Positions 1 through 11,476 are shown, numbered from the stretch's first letter. The stretch is 64,000 bases of DNA from Beroe ovata (GCA_946803715.1 CAMPET010000180.1:73038-137037), one strand, 5' to 3'. Notes: generated by a model from the letters alone, not told the origin. Translations and numbers: made by a program.

Positions 1-150
1 ACTGTCCACAGTTTGTGTCCACAGTATGTGTCTACAGTATGTGTCCATAGTATGTGTCCACAGTATGTGTCTACAGTATGTGTCTACAGCATGTGTCTAC
101 AGCATCCGTCCAGTATGTGTCTACAGTATGTGTCCACAGTATGACGTACT
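1..150. repeat. 13-bp minisatellite
   Basis: About ten imperfect copies of a 13-bp unit resembling TGTGTCCACAGTA run from the window edge to about 150. The array lies downstream of the last visible CYLD coding exon on the minus strand, so it is probably intronic. No coding potential is seen. Confidence 0.85.
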
Positions 151-221
151 GTGTGATTATATCATCTGCCATCATGTGAGGAAATAGTCAGATAAATACC
201 TATATTAAGCGAAACTGTCAC

Positions 222-3013
222 CTAAATGAGAGGAGAGGTTTAATGTTGAATATCTCACTGAAGAGCACGTTGAGGAACTCCTCTGGCTCCTTCTCCTCAT
301 CCCGGAGGCCCTCTAACGAGGAACACCTACTCAGCAAGTCCCGCAGCACTCCCATGTGCTCTGCTCCCACAAAGCCCTCTTCCCGCAGTGGGTTCACCAC
401 ACTCTCCCGAAGTCGCTGCTGGATACTCCCCTTGAGGTCTCCCTCAACGGGCCGGGACAGGAGGTGGTCCATGGTGTTGTTGAACGCAAACATGGCGTAC
501 AGCGTCGCGTCTAGGTAGCACGAGTTCCTGTTCCCCTGGATACCCCGGCCACGGCCGATGTACTGTGGCGCCAGTTCGTCTGGGGGCTCCACCTTACCCT
601 CTATAACACGGCTCTCATGGGGGCCGAAATACTGTTTTACTTCCTGGACAGGGAGCTCGTCGAACCGGCTGTCTTTAGAACAGTCGTGGAGGTAGCAGAA
701 CAGAGCACGGTAAGGCGGGCAAGTGAAGTACCTCACCCCGTCTAACATACCATTGCTACTTGGGTGTGAGGTTTCCTCCTCCAGCTCTAGCCCAGCACAC
801 ACATGATTCTTGTTTGGCAGATTGCCAATCCACCTGATCACCCCATAGTGGAACATCGCCCCCTTCCTAACTTGCACCATGCTGCCTACTTCCAGAGAGG
901 GGTCTATCTCGGGAGGGGGCTCGGGTGTTTCAGGCGAGTGTTTGGGGCTCGTCCGGTTACAGTCACGACTAAAGATATCACTCTGGAGATCTACTCGTTC
1001 ACCCGATACAGGCTTAGCAGTGTTCTCGATTTTGATGGGTAAATCGACTCTATCAACATCCATGTCATAGGGTGCTCCACTTCGCCTGCTGGTGTCTGGG
1101 GAACTCCGGGGTTTGTAAACATCTTGGACAGCGTGATTTTGCGTTTTATAGATATCCGATACACGGTGCTTGTTATGGTTTTCCACTGAATTAGCAGCCC
1201 AGTTCCTATCAACTGCATCTTCAAGAGGAACAAGTGACATGGTGTGCATGCTGTTCACTAGATCTGGGGGAAGCTTGTTGTTCATGGATGAGGAAGAGTT
1301 GGGAGTGGGCGATCTCATCCGATTAAATGCTTTGTCAAAGTCAGTTTTTGGGGCCTTGTTCGTGGCTCGATTGGCTTTAGGGGACTTTACTGGAGATGTC
1401 CTGTTGACACCACTATGGCTGGAGTAGGAGTTATTAAATGAATCGTTATATGAAGGTGGGGGTGAAGTATAACTCGGAGTTGAAGAAAACTGAGGTGTCG
1501 TGTAGAGAGAGTTTGCCCCGTGAGATGATGACCTAGAATGATTTGATGACTTTGGACTAGAACTCTGCGAAGTTGATCCCTTATTCGGTGGTTCATAATA
1601 GTGTTTGGGTATGGCTTCAGAAGTCTCGCAAAATATCCCAAACTTCTGTTGACAATTGAATAGTTGTCTTCCTTTGTAGATACCATTGCTGTCTCCGACT
1701 GGGTTTTCAAGCTCTATTCCTAACATCCATCTCTTTTTGGCATCCTGGAAAGATAAATTGGTAAGCAATGCTAGAAGAAAGAATATAAAACAGAACACTT
1801 GTCTTAGATAAACTTTTCCAATTATGAATGTACCTGAAAGACGGTTCTTACAACACCAGCCTCTGCAGGGAGCTTGTTTTTAAGAACTATCACTTCATCA
1901 CCCTCATTATATGTACACTGATCTAGTTAAGGAATCAGGTTAAATATGAGAAAATTTACCGCCATTTGAGTCATCAACATAATTAAGTATTAAATAAAAC
2001 TGACTTGTCTTTGGTTCAACTCTTCTTGCTCTTGCAGGGAGTGTTTTTGCACATATTTTGTTCAGTGACTTGTTGTCCTTAACATCCCCCATATTACTTA
2101 GAAGTGACACAGTTGAATCGTGCACAGGGTCTGTTCCTAAGAATAAGTATGATTTGGAATCTTATTCCCTTCAATATAGCAAATCTTATGCAATCTAGAA
2201 ATCTTTTGCTCATCAGCATTATTACCATTACATTTACACATTAAGAAGAGTTTGCTTAAGCATACCTTTGGACATTGCAAGCTCATCAATAGTTGTGAAT
2301 AACACAGAATTTGGTGTAGTCTGCTCTATGTAATAAACCCCTCCCACTGAACCATCACTATCACCATATCCAGATCCTATACCCATGAGCTTCAAACCAA
2401 ACCAAACTCCTAATCTGTCTTTAATCTCTCCTCTATATCTTAACTGATTGGTTCATTACAATTTATCAATAGGTATATTAATTTGATTGCTATCTAAATA
2501 GCAATTTTTAAAAATTCATTGGCCAAAATATATTTTGGCCAATGAATTTTTTGTAATAGCATAGTTTACCTCTCCAATAACAGCTGTATTTGGTCTCCCT
2601 CTGTTAACATTGACGTGGCAACCAATGGGTAAAGTAAGAAGTTCTGGATCTAACTTTATGAATGCATCATATCTCTTAGAGCAAGGAATGACAGGTAGAA
2701 GAAATTTCACAATATCATATGGTACCTGAAGCAACCAAACATTAATTAAGTACTTTTAGTTCTACACTTGTGGATTTATAGCATATACTGTCCATCAAAA
2801 GGAAAAACAGGCAATCACCATTTTTAAGTTCTTTTCATGACATGAATAAACTTGAGAAGCATCCATCAATAATGAAATAGTACAATCATCTCCCTGGGAA
2901 CTCTGAATGGTGACAAGTTCCCCCTTTACAAGTTGTCCCGTTCCATGCCCAGTTGGGATTTGTATGGTCTTTCTCAGCAAGCACACTTGAGGAGCTGGCT
3001 CATTTATAGACAT
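222..3013 (-). CDS. CYLD: CYLD-type ubiquitin carboxyl-terminal hydrolase, 5' part (3' end beyond left edge)
   Basis: CYLD removes Lys63- and Met1-linked ubiquitin chains and restrains NF-kB and JNK signalling; it also binds microtubules through CAP-Gly domains. Six exons fit one frame: 3013-2819, 2725-2570, 2443-2266, 2136-1960, 1922-1834 and 1744-222, about 772 residues. Three CAP-Gly modules are visible: one spanning exons 2-3 (GVWFGLKLMGIG), one spanning exons 5-6 (LGIELENPVGDSNGIYKG), and a third in exon 6 (YGVIRWIGNLPNKNHVCAGL). A Ser/Pro-rich linker separates the second and third. The peptidase domain opens with the Cys box NSCYLDATLYAMFAF, which carries the catalytic cysteine. Its His/Asp part and B-box lie left of base 1. 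The start is the ATG at 3013, in frame with the first module. The order of domains matches animal CYLD; I am confident of the family and less sure of exact acceptors. Confidence 0.93.
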
Positions 3014-3144
3014 ATTTGACAGGGAATTGCATCTCAGGCCTCAGGGTTGTTCTTAAATGCAGATAAGAAATTCCATTCACATCCTATGGCTGGTTTAAAA
3101 TGATCAATATATGGAGTGAAATTGGTTGTACGAAAGTATATCAA

Positions 3145-3480
3145 TGACCCCCTACTGACCCCCTGGTGAACCCCCTCTGATCCCCTGGTGACCCCCTGGT
3201 CATCACTTTATGACCTTATTTTGACCCCCATGGGACCACTTTCTGACCACCTACTGACCTTCTATTGACCCCCTGCTGACCCCCTATTGACATTTGACCC
3301 TATGTACTTCTGCATGACACATTCACTATCCCTCATTGATCAGACAGACAGCAGGTTTCTCGGAATAGAATAATTTAGCCAAGCATGGACACAAAGCAAG
3401 TGACTTAGTGACATGAAACTTACCTTCACAATTAACTGCTTTTAACTGCTTTACACAGCTTTTTAAAGTGCATAAATAAT
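3145..3480. repeat. Interspersed repeat with (TGACCCCC)n-like tract, copy 1
   Basis: A degenerate run of TGACCCCCT units (about 3145-3295) is followed by a unique-looking segment containing TGATCAGACAGACAGCAGG and AAGCATGGACACAAAGCAAG. The same order of tract and segment recurs at 10163-10430 in the same orientation, so this is a dispersed element rather than simple sequence. No open reading frame is present. Confidence 0.8.
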
Positions 3481-3537
3481 ATGTACTTATTAATTAGTGA
3501 TCAACATTGAACAGCAAATTAATGCTGATTTGTACGA

Positions 3538-3855
3538 TACTACGATTTCTCCCTACCCTCACTGGCGAGATTACCCAATTATGTGCACACGTTGCGCGCC
3601 CCTGTTCTACTCAGTGAACTGAAAAGTTGTCAGATGTTACCTGACCTGTTTCTCGCGCGAGCGCGCCTTCATCGAAGGCCGAAACATGAAGGCCGCGCGC
3701 GAGAAACTGAGGTCAGATAAAATCTGACAACTGAAAAGTCGTAGAAAAAACCACGGAGACGCGCAGCGCGCGCGGAGTATTTGGGTCACGCAGCGCGGGA
3801 ACACCCAATTACAATTGCGCGGCGCTGACGGTAGGGAAAAACCTTACAAGTACGG
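3538..3855. repeat. Nested GC-rich fold-back element
   Basis: Outer arms are imperfectly complementary: CTCCCTACCCTCACTGGCGA near 3550 pairs with the segment around GCTGACGGTAGGG near 3822-3836. Inside them is a second inverted repeat at 3629-3728, whose left arm begins GTCAGATGTTACCTGACC and whose right arm ends GGTCAGATAAAATCTGAC, with a CG-rich stem. Flanking this is a module shared with 10.9 kb and 45.7 kb (ACGCGCAGCGCGCGCGGAG). The GC content contrasts sharply with the surrounding DNA. This looks like a non-autonomous transposon built from re-used modules; no transposase is seen. Confidence 0.75.
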
Positions 3856-4715
3856 TGTTCCTCAAGGTCCCTTAGCAAAAATATATTGCTGTGGCGATAT
3901 GTATGGGACCATTTCGCACACATTCGTGTCCGACAAGGTCCCTAAACGTGCGCGGCGCGCGTTGCGCAACGCAAGGTCAGAATATCTTCACTTTTAGCTT
4001 TTCCAAAATTCAACTATCATTAATACAATATATCTAGATATTTATCTTTCAAAAATGTCATCACCAGCTGCAATGTTGCATTAAAAGATAATGTGTGAAT
4101 GGAAAGGTATCTTTGAAAGCTAGTTTAGTGGAATATGAATAGATTTCTTAAAGCTAAAGATAGTGTATATTAACCAACTTATATAGGAATAAGTGAAGGT
4201 TAAATACCCATTTGTTGCATCTATTCATTTGTTTATATCTTGGTTGGGGCCTTCAGAAATCAGACCCTCCATATAGCATCATGGTCACTGAAGCTCGGGA
4301 TGATATGACACAAAACTGCCCATCAATCTGTTGATCCCAGTGATCACCAAACAACTCTTCAAACAGCCACACAAATCTTCAAATCCTATCTCATATATCT
4401 ATTGATGCTTCCTCTTCAGATATTTATGGTAAAATAACTGGGAATATTGAAGCATCCTGTCCTAACGAAGGTTTCTATGAGCTACCAATCACAAACACTA
4501 ATAAGAATATCTGAATTGCAGACAGGTTGCCGGATGTTATCTCTCTGCTGTATCAGGCAACATGCAAGACTTTCTGTGCTCTCAAATTGGTGCCCTAGCT
4601 ATTACCAAAGGGCAGACTGAGGTGAATGTTGCTGTGTGAATATTGTCTTGTTGAGTATGATAGGTGTTATTGATTTCATTTTGATATCATTGATTGAATT
4701 CAGATTTTCTTTGGG
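3856..4715. other. No gene seen
   Basis: AT-rich DNA without convincing exons. A GC-rich patch near 3940-3975 continues the fold-back repeat, and a remnant TTGCCGGATGTTATCTC at about 4527 resembles the terminus of the fold-back family at 10564. A single N at 4717 marks an assembly join. Confidence 0.6.
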
Positions 4716-4745
4716 TNCGTGAACGATCTGATGAAAAGTGGAAAA

Positions 4746-4863
4746 GGATACAGCACTGGGTATTCCCAAGCGGTCACCCATCCAAGTACTAACCCAGCCT
4801 GCGGTTGTTTAACTTCCGAGATCGAACGAGATCGGGTGCATTCAACCGAGTATGGCCGTATCC
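4746..4863 (-). rRNA. 5S ribosomal RNA gene
   Basis: On the minus strand the 118-bp segment begins GGATACGGCCATAC and contains the conserved CCCGATCTCGTTCGATCTCG, an A-box-like AGTTAAACAACCGC, and the C-box GGATGGGTGACCGCTTGGG, ending GTGCTGTATCC. The first and last bases pair (GGATAC with GTATCC), as in helix I of 5S rRNA. A T-run (CCTTTTCC) follows the 3' end as a Pol III terminator. The length is within the usual 118-121. It is a single copy here, 29 bp from an N. The intact promoter elements and compensatory ends argue for a functional gene rather than a pseudogene. Confidence 0.93.
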
Positions 4864-4884
4864 ATCCGACTTACATTTTCTTTA

Positions 4885-4893
4885 CTTATAAAG
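4885..4893 (-). promoter_or_regulatory. TATA-like element upstream of 5S rRNA
   Basis: CTTTATAAG lies about 22-30 bp upstream of the 5S start on the minus strand. Upstream TATA-like boxes near -25 support 5S transcription in several invertebrates and fungi. The position fits; function is inferred. Confidence 0.5.
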
Positions 4894-4921
4894 CTCTTAA
4901 AAAATACTCACCCTCTCAAAA

Positions 4922-4958
4922 AAACACACACACACACGAACACACACACACACACACG
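4922..4958. repeat. CA microsatellite
   Basis: An interrupted (CA)n tract upstream of the 5S gene. Confidence 0.9.
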
Positions 4959-5191
4959 TAAATCCTCCCATGTTTCTAGACCACAGCAGCTTTTCCCCAT
5001 TTCTTTAATATTGTCCTCCAAGTGGAAGACGGACTAAAATAGTGATTTTAGAAGTCCGAACACTATCTGTCACACCTCGGAAATAATCTTACCTCAAATT
5101 TGATTGTAATAAGTAGTGTATGGTGGCTCATAACCGCCAACATGTTAACATTTTGAAAATCGCGTTGGATAAAAAATAAATGGTGAATTTT

Positions 5192-5310
5192 CTTGTCGGG
5201 CGATGCCAGACCGCTGATGCAAGCCGCGAAGCGGCTTGCGTCAGCAAGGGTCTGGAGAAAATGGTACGGCGGCGCGGCTCAGCCGCGCGCAGCTTAATTC
5301 GGGTCCTTTA
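5192..5310. repeat. GC-rich hairpin repeat
   Basis: A near-perfect hairpin has its left arm at 5206-5228 (CCAGACCGCTGATGCAAGCC) and its right arm at 5231-5255 (GGCTTGCGTCAGCAAGGG...). It is preceded by CTTGTCGGGCGATG. The same module occurs at 45.87 kb, and inverted at 45.63-45.69 kb. A CG-rich tail GCGGCGCGGCTCAGCC follows. This is a member of the modular fold-back family. Confidence 0.8.
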
Positions 5311-7040
5311 CTTTGGAAAGATTTGCTAGTAATAAGGCGAAAGTTGAGTACAGTTCAGGTACATTCCGGAAAATGAACTACAATATTACAGTTATTAGTT
5401 GTAGGGGAATCTGGTGCCAAATGTTACGAAAATCGTTTAGTTAAACTCAGCAAATATTAGTATCAATGAATATCAAATGTTGTAGGAAGTGGAAAGGGAA
5501 AAGCGGACGAGGAAGGAGGGATAAGCTGAATGAGGGGGACTGTAAAAAAGAAGGGTGGGACAGATGTGAAGATAGGTAAGAACATACAAATGGTGGGATT
5601 GTAGAAGCTGGGAGACTGGCGGATAACCATTGATTACAATAAAGGGAAGAAGCAGGATGAGGTGGGACTTGAGGATTAGGAGTTGAAACAGGAGGGAGGG
5701 GTCAGAACTCAGGTGTAATTTGGATTCAAATAGAGGAAAGGGAGAGATGCATTACCTAGAATTGAAAGAGCTGATTGAGAAAGAAGTGGAGGGAGTTGAC
5801 CTAAGAGGGAAGGGAGAAGTTGGATGAGTAGTGACAGGAAATTATGAAGGGGTCCAGAAAGGGGTCCAGAAGTTGGATGATGTAGGGGAAGTTGGTGGTC
5901 GGTACGGGAAAAGGTGAAAGACGTGAGATGGGAAAAGTTGGATGCGGTCGGAGGAAAAATAAGTTGAACAGGCACGGGAGAAGCTAGATAAATCTGGAAG
6001 CAGGAAGATGGAGGAGGAGCGAGGAGTTAAGTTGAATGAGGAGTAGCCGTCCGCCCGCCGCCACACACACCAACGCATCCGTTCTCATTAATCAGCGGCC
6101 ATCCGTCAGCCATTAACTGTGTTGCCTGTGAATTGACTAATCAACAACTCTGAATAGAGAACACCAATTATGAAAGGTCGAACATGATACATGGAATATC
6201 AGATATTCACCTCCAAATGTAATTTTGATCATGATCAATGGCAGTCACACCCCCTCTCATTTTCTCTGAACAGGTCCATATTTCTCACTTGATGGAGAAT
6301 ACCTGCGATGTGTTATCATTCATGTGTTGCTCGAGAAATGCGTTGCGAACGGAGAAGGGGAAATTCGGATAGAGATGGATAAGGTAGGAGATGAAGTTGG
6401 GTGATGTGGGAACTAAAATAAGTATTTACCTCAAAATACTGTATTGTTTATGAAACATTGATCAAGATCAACCGTATGTCAGTAAGACACAATTATGAGA
6501 AACAAGCACACAGTGCCACGTTATCTCTAACGGGTCCATATCTGCCGATAGATGGAGATTACCTGCGTTGTCATCAGTCATGTGTTGCTGGAGAAGTAAG
6601 TTGGAACGTAGAGAAAGATGGACGATGTGGGAGGGGAGGAGGGGCGGTACTCGAGACAAGCTAGATGAAGCTGTAAGTTGAGCAAGGAGAACTCAATGAG
6701 GAAAGAGGATAGAAGCTGGATCAGGAGGGAGGGGAGAAGCTTGATCAAGAGTGGCAGTACTCACCAACACATCAGTATCATCTGTCAGTGGTCATCAGTC
6801 GGCCATAAATACAGTTGCCTGAAACTATAAACACACATTATGTTACACAGAAAACGGAAAAGTGAATATGAAAGATGGATACACCAAATATAATCCAAAG
6901 TCTTATCTATAGAGGTGTATGGGTATACTGCAAACATAGCAAAATACTGGATATAGATTTTCTAATCCAAGGAATGGCATAAGAAAGGGAAGAATCTAAA
7001 CATTGTTGGAATTACATTGTTTTAAGTTAATAAAATCTTA
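5311..7040. other. Purine-rich intergenic DNA with diverged direct duplication
   Basis: The plus strand from about 5480 to 6760 is GA-rich (GGAGGGAGGGG and similar). Two blocks are related: 6270-6350 and 6528-6625 share GGTCCATAT, GATGGAGA, TTACCTGCG and TCATGTGTTGCT. Another pair, near 6080-6130 and 6775-6825, shares CAGCC ATTAA/CATAAA and GTTGCCTG. No exon with both splice sites was found. Confidence 0.5.
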
Positions 7041-7044
7041 TGTT

Positions 7045-7430
7045 GTTTTGTATGTTGTAATTCACAGGACTGCTTTAAATAAGAAAGTTCTTGATTTGGG
7101 TACCTTGAAAAAAAGTTAAGAAGTAACTCTATTTACATCCTTCACTGCAAGATTATAATGGAACACACACCCACACACAAGCACACACACACATCCTACA
7201 CCCTGCTGTACAACAGCCAAGGGAACACATATCATACACGGGCTGATCTCGGCTTAGGATACAGGGTCAATCCCATACTTTTCTGAGTTTCTTCCCTATT
7301 CAGTACTTGGTCATGATCTCATTCAATTGAAAAAAAGGTTACTTAACAATGATATAACTGTTTGAGATTGGCATTGAATATTTGAGTTGATCTTCTGTCA
7401 AAAACATTCTATTCTATTCTATTCTAAACA
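7045..7430. repeat. Interspersed repeat, interrupted copy
   Basis: The segments 7045-7125 and 7338-7430 match, in inverse orientation, the continuous block 44850-45010 (shared words TTTTGTATGTTGT, ATAAGAAAGTTCTT, AACAATGATATAACT and TTGATCTTCTGTCAAAAAC). Here about 210 bp containing CA repeats interrupts the match. A short ATTCT microsatellite closes it at 7409-7426. Confidence 0.75.
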
Positions 7431-7536
7431 CTGGTCTACATATCATTGACAGGCAACTGCGCAAGTGCATAACAGATTTTATCACACCAGGAATTGCTAC
7501 ATTTCAGCCCTATATGTTTGCAGATGGAGAATAACT

Positions 7537-10161
7537 ATGTTACCTCCCTTGTGTGATGTCTGTGCTGTTGTTGTTGCAGAGAATCTGCTTTGTCAAGATT
7601 CATCAAGGAAAAAGGCACATAAGGTGAGCAAAATTATAACAGGGTCCACTTGTCATGACATTTCTGATATTAAACTGGAGAAAGTGGTCCTGAACGGCCA
7701 CCAAATTCCTTCTTCAGTTTTCAAGAACCTGCCACGCTTTTGCACCAATGATCAATCAGATGGTCTTGACTATGGAGTTTTTACTGATGAAGTAGGCAAT
7801 AGACTATACATGTATGCTATAGAATTCAAGAATTATGGAGAGAATAACAATTTCAAGCTTTGTTTCATCTCCTCTTTTCAATTATTTAGTTTGATGAAAG
7901 ATGTGCTCCAAACATTATCATTTGTTTGTGCCTCTACAACATCAATAGAAGCAGAGGTCCAGAATTTGTTATCAATATTATCTAACATCTTCATTCCACC
8001 AAAAGGGCTCCTTGATGTTATATTCAACTATGGGAACAGACAGTTTTGTGTCCAGAGTCCTATTGTCTATGGGTTGTGTGATGTTCCACTGGCATTACCA
8101 TTCATTTATTTTGACCACAAAACTATCATTGAAGTCATAGTTTGCATCCTGACTGAACAGCAGGTCCTATTTGTTTGTGATGATGTTGCTACAAGACTTT
8201 TGGTTATAGAGTGTTTTCTAGCATTCATCTATCCTATGGAGTGGATTGCTCCTTACTTGCCAGTCCTGATAGAGGAATTGTATGGTTTCTTGGGGGCAAT
8301 GGGGTTCTTTGTATTTGGTTCAAACAGCAATGTGATGGAAGATGCCAAACATCATGATAACATTGTAATTGTGAACATTGATCGTGGCACAATCAATTAT
8401 GGGAAGAATTCTTCACACTTTGAAATAGATGGTTCTATCATTTCATCTTTCAAACAAAGATTGCCAAAAAAGTCTCTCAACCACTTTTCCTCCATGATTA
8501 ACAGGATATTTGGAAGCTCAGAAGAGTTGCTGATGTCAAGAGATATGTTCGACTCCACTTTGAATCTTAGGATATTTCTATCTGTTCAGCTTTTGAATCT
8601 TGACCTATTTGAAGGATTGCTAGATTTCCAATCAAGCTCTACATTGAAGCAATCTAAGGTACGTAAGCCTTCTGGATTGGGATTTGATCACATGAGTCCA
8701 ATACAGTTGCATTTGAGGGACACTATGATGAGATCCAGCCTTAAAAGTAAAATGAGCAATCCATACATTAGTCGACAATATCTCATCAATGACTTGAAAC
8801 CAGAAGACTTTGATACTCTCCTAGATGATATGGTTGCATCTTTGAGGAAGAAAGATTCGGTACTATTTTGCTCTGATGCTGAAAGAAATATGCAAGTTCT
8901 AAGGGAGAAACTGCTTTCATCTAACAATATATCCATTAAATGCTCATTATCATACTTGCAGGCCTCAATATTAATACAAAGTGGTGAAATTGTAGAAGGC
9001 TTCCAATGTCTCCACCAAAGCTTGGAGACAACACTCTCCGATTTCCCATCTATTGAAGTGAGTTATTTGTTGCAAAGGATAAAGAGGCACCCAAAAATTT
9101 ACAGTCAACTTAAATCCCAGCCGTTTATGAAGCAGGCCATATGGGCACCATTTTTCAATGAAAACCTCCAGGAGAGATCATTGATGAATATTTCTAGAGA
9201 TTCCACGTTCACATACCTTGAGGTTCCGGAGATTTTGCTGCAAATAGGGGTAACAAGAAAATATGAAGTAGCTAAGAAGATATTCTCAGTACTGAAATCT
9301 GATTTGAAGTCAGGAAATGTTTATGGCCAGGATCTAAAGAAGTTTTGTGAGCTTTGGAAATGTATAACGTCTGATTTAGACCATACTTTCATACCATTGC
9401 TGACAGGCCAAAATGAAAAGATAGTTAAGATAGCAAAGGGAGTTAGGGACGGGGCATCTTTTCTCTCCTTAGTATGCTCTACAGACAAAATTTACTTCTT
9501 TGATCAGTTGTCGGGCCATGTGTGCGATTTTCTGGATATAAATGAAATTGTGAGAGCGTCTACAAGTCATCAAAAGCTGGTATTCCACCTCAGATCAAGC
9601 AAGCGAAAAACAGTCCATCAGATACATGATGCTTTAACATGGACGATTATCATTGAAGAGCTTATTGGTGCTAACAGTTGTTTCAAAATCACCAAGGACC
9701 GCAACTCCTTAGTTGATGCAAGAGCAAACATTCTCATTTATGAAGCGTTGACTGAATTCGATAAGCAGAACGGAGAACTTATTCAACATGAAGAAGCATC
9801 GGCTGGGAAAAGTAGTTTTTTTGCTAATTTGGATGGAAGACATTTTGAATTTCTAACGTTTAGAATACCAGAAACTCAAATCAAGAACAGGGGTGAAAAT
9901 CAAAACATTTTGCATAGGTTCAGCCCAGACTCTGGACTAAAGGAGTCTATTGAAGTTGTGCTGGACTCAGGAACTGGTGAAATGTTCATAGCAACAAGGA
10001 TGTGCAACGTTTACAAAGTATCACATGATACACTGACTGTTCTGGATCATGTGTCGCTAAGGTTGACAACCAATGACAGGTGGCTTATCTATGGAATGGT
10101 ATTGATTGACAGAACTTTGTGGGTAACACTAAGTTACAATAAGATAGAAGAGAGCATCGGA
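7537..10161 (+). CDS. DENN domain protein, DENND3-like, intronless, C-terminus missing at gap
   Basis: DENN proteins are guanine-nucleotide exchange factors for Rab GTPases in membrane traffic. The frame is open for about 875 codons without an intron. I chose ATG 7537 because MLPPLCDVCAVVVAENLL resembles the usual start of the upstream DENN module; the frame is open further upstream without clear homology. The central module follows: NRQFCVQSPIVYG, ILTEQQVLFVCDDVATRL, FIYPMEWIAPYLPVL, then NIVIVNIDRGTI. Next comes a downstream module around LNLRIFLSVQLL. The last 250 residues (VVLDSGTGEMFIATRMCNVY, RWLIYGMVLIDRTLWVTL) look like beta-propeller blades, which points to DENND3 rather than other classes. 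The frame ends at a single N (10162), followed by repeat DNA. The missing end is probably an assembly gap, but a real truncation is possible. Confidence 0.8.
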
Positions 10162-10162
10162 N

Positions 10163-10430
10163 TGCTGACCCCCTATCGACCCCCTGCTGACCGCCTACTG
10201 ACCCCCTAGTGAATCCCCTCTGCCCCTTGGTGATCACTTTATGGCCTTATTTTGACCCCCATGTGCCTCTATGTACTTGACTCATTCACTATCCCTTAAT
10301 CCCTCATTGATCAGACAGACAGCAGGTTTCTTGAAATAGAATTATTTAGCCAAGCATGGACACAAAGCAAGTGACTGAGTGACATGAAACTTACCTTCAC
10401 ATGCTTACCTTCACATGCTTTACAAGATGC
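10163..10430. repeat. Interspersed repeat with TGACCCCC tract, copy 2
   Basis: This matches 3145-3480 in order and orientation: a TGACCCCCTA-like tract, then TGATCAGACAGACAGCAGG, AAGCATGGACACAAAGCAAG and GTGACATGAAACTTACCTTC. It starts immediately after the N that truncates the DENN gene. The few codons read into it are therefore not part of that protein. Confidence 0.8.
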
Positions 10431-10563
10431 TAATCTTTTAGTCAGACCGCAGTATATGAGTCACTCAGTCACTAAGTAAATAACTTATAAGACCCGGAGG
10501 TGGACAGGTAAGATCGCCAATCGGGCGGAAATGAATCTTGATTCCGCGCCGACGGTTTTCAAA

Positions 10564-10694
10564 CTTGCCGGATCGGATGTCATATCTGTCCAGTGTCCAC
10601 TGTTTCTCGTGCGCGCTTTCATTTCTGCCTTCGCGCGCGCGAATATTGAATAACTGGAAACAGTGGACAGATATATAATATAACATTCGGCAAG
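10564..10694. repeat. Fold-back element with CTTGCCGG termini
   Basis: The left end CTTGCCGGATCGGATGTC and right end ATTCGGCAAG are inverted repeats. Inner arms GTCCACTGTTTC and GAAACAGTGGAC pair as well, around a CG-rich centre (GTGCGCGC and GCGCGCGCG). The size of about 131 bp and the lack of ORFs fit a MITE-like element. A related arm (CCGGATGTTATCAGCTGTCC) occurs at 45785. Confidence 0.75.
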
Positions 10695-10753
10695 CATATG
10701 AATGTCAAGCGATGCTTCAATGCATGACATTCAATTAAAACGCTGATGCAATT

Positions 10754-11045
10754 CAAATGTTCCCTTGTAGGATTTCACCCTACCCTTGCTGGCAAGATTT
10801 TATCGGGGCGGATTGAAAATCGCGCGCACCGACGGTAGGGTAAAATCCTACAAATGTTCCCGCGCTGAGCTGCGTGATCCAATTTGAAATACTCCGCGCG
10901 CGCTGCATGGCACCTGTTCCCGCGCTGCATGACCCAAATACTCCGCGCGTCTTCTACGACTTGCACTGAGCTGCTTTTGATCTCGCGCGCGCGAGAAACA
11001 CAAAACAGGTCAGGTAACGTCTGACAAAAATTCTCGGCAGGGTTT
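10754..11045. repeat. Hairpin with flanking direct repeats, plus GC-rich modules
   Basis: A hairpin with arms GTAGGATTTCACCCTACC (10767-10784) and GGTAGGGTAAAATCCTAC (10833-10850) is flanked on both sides by CAAATGTTCCC (10754-10764 and 10851-10861), a candidate 11-bp target-site duplication. The following 10862-11045 carries modules shared with 3.6-3.8 kb and 45.5-46.0 kb, such as GCATGACCCAAATACTCCGC and CATCGATCGAC. Confidence 0.7.
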
Positions 11046-11476
11046 ATCATCGATCGACAATATGACTCATGCATACACAATCAACAATGCATCATGACTA
11101 AATTCAATATTTATTATTGAATAACATTAACTTTAAGTTAAACAAACAATACTTATCGGTTTTCACTTTCAGTTTCATAATTCAATTGTGGCTTGCGCAC
11201 ATATATGCACGTGTGTCGTGTTCATCAACACAGAACGCTCTGCACTCATATCTAAATCTTACAGTGCATTATAGTTTCAACATGAAAATGCCACTGCTGA
11301 CATTCAACTTCAACTGATACTACTTTCCGACCGATTGATAATGACAGTATGAACCAAAGCTTCAACTTTAATTTTTAAATACATATCACATAGCAAACTG
11401 TCAGCATGCAGCAGTATCCGCATGACAGGTACAACTATTACTATCCCGTATCCGCATTGGCATTATCAAAGTACTA

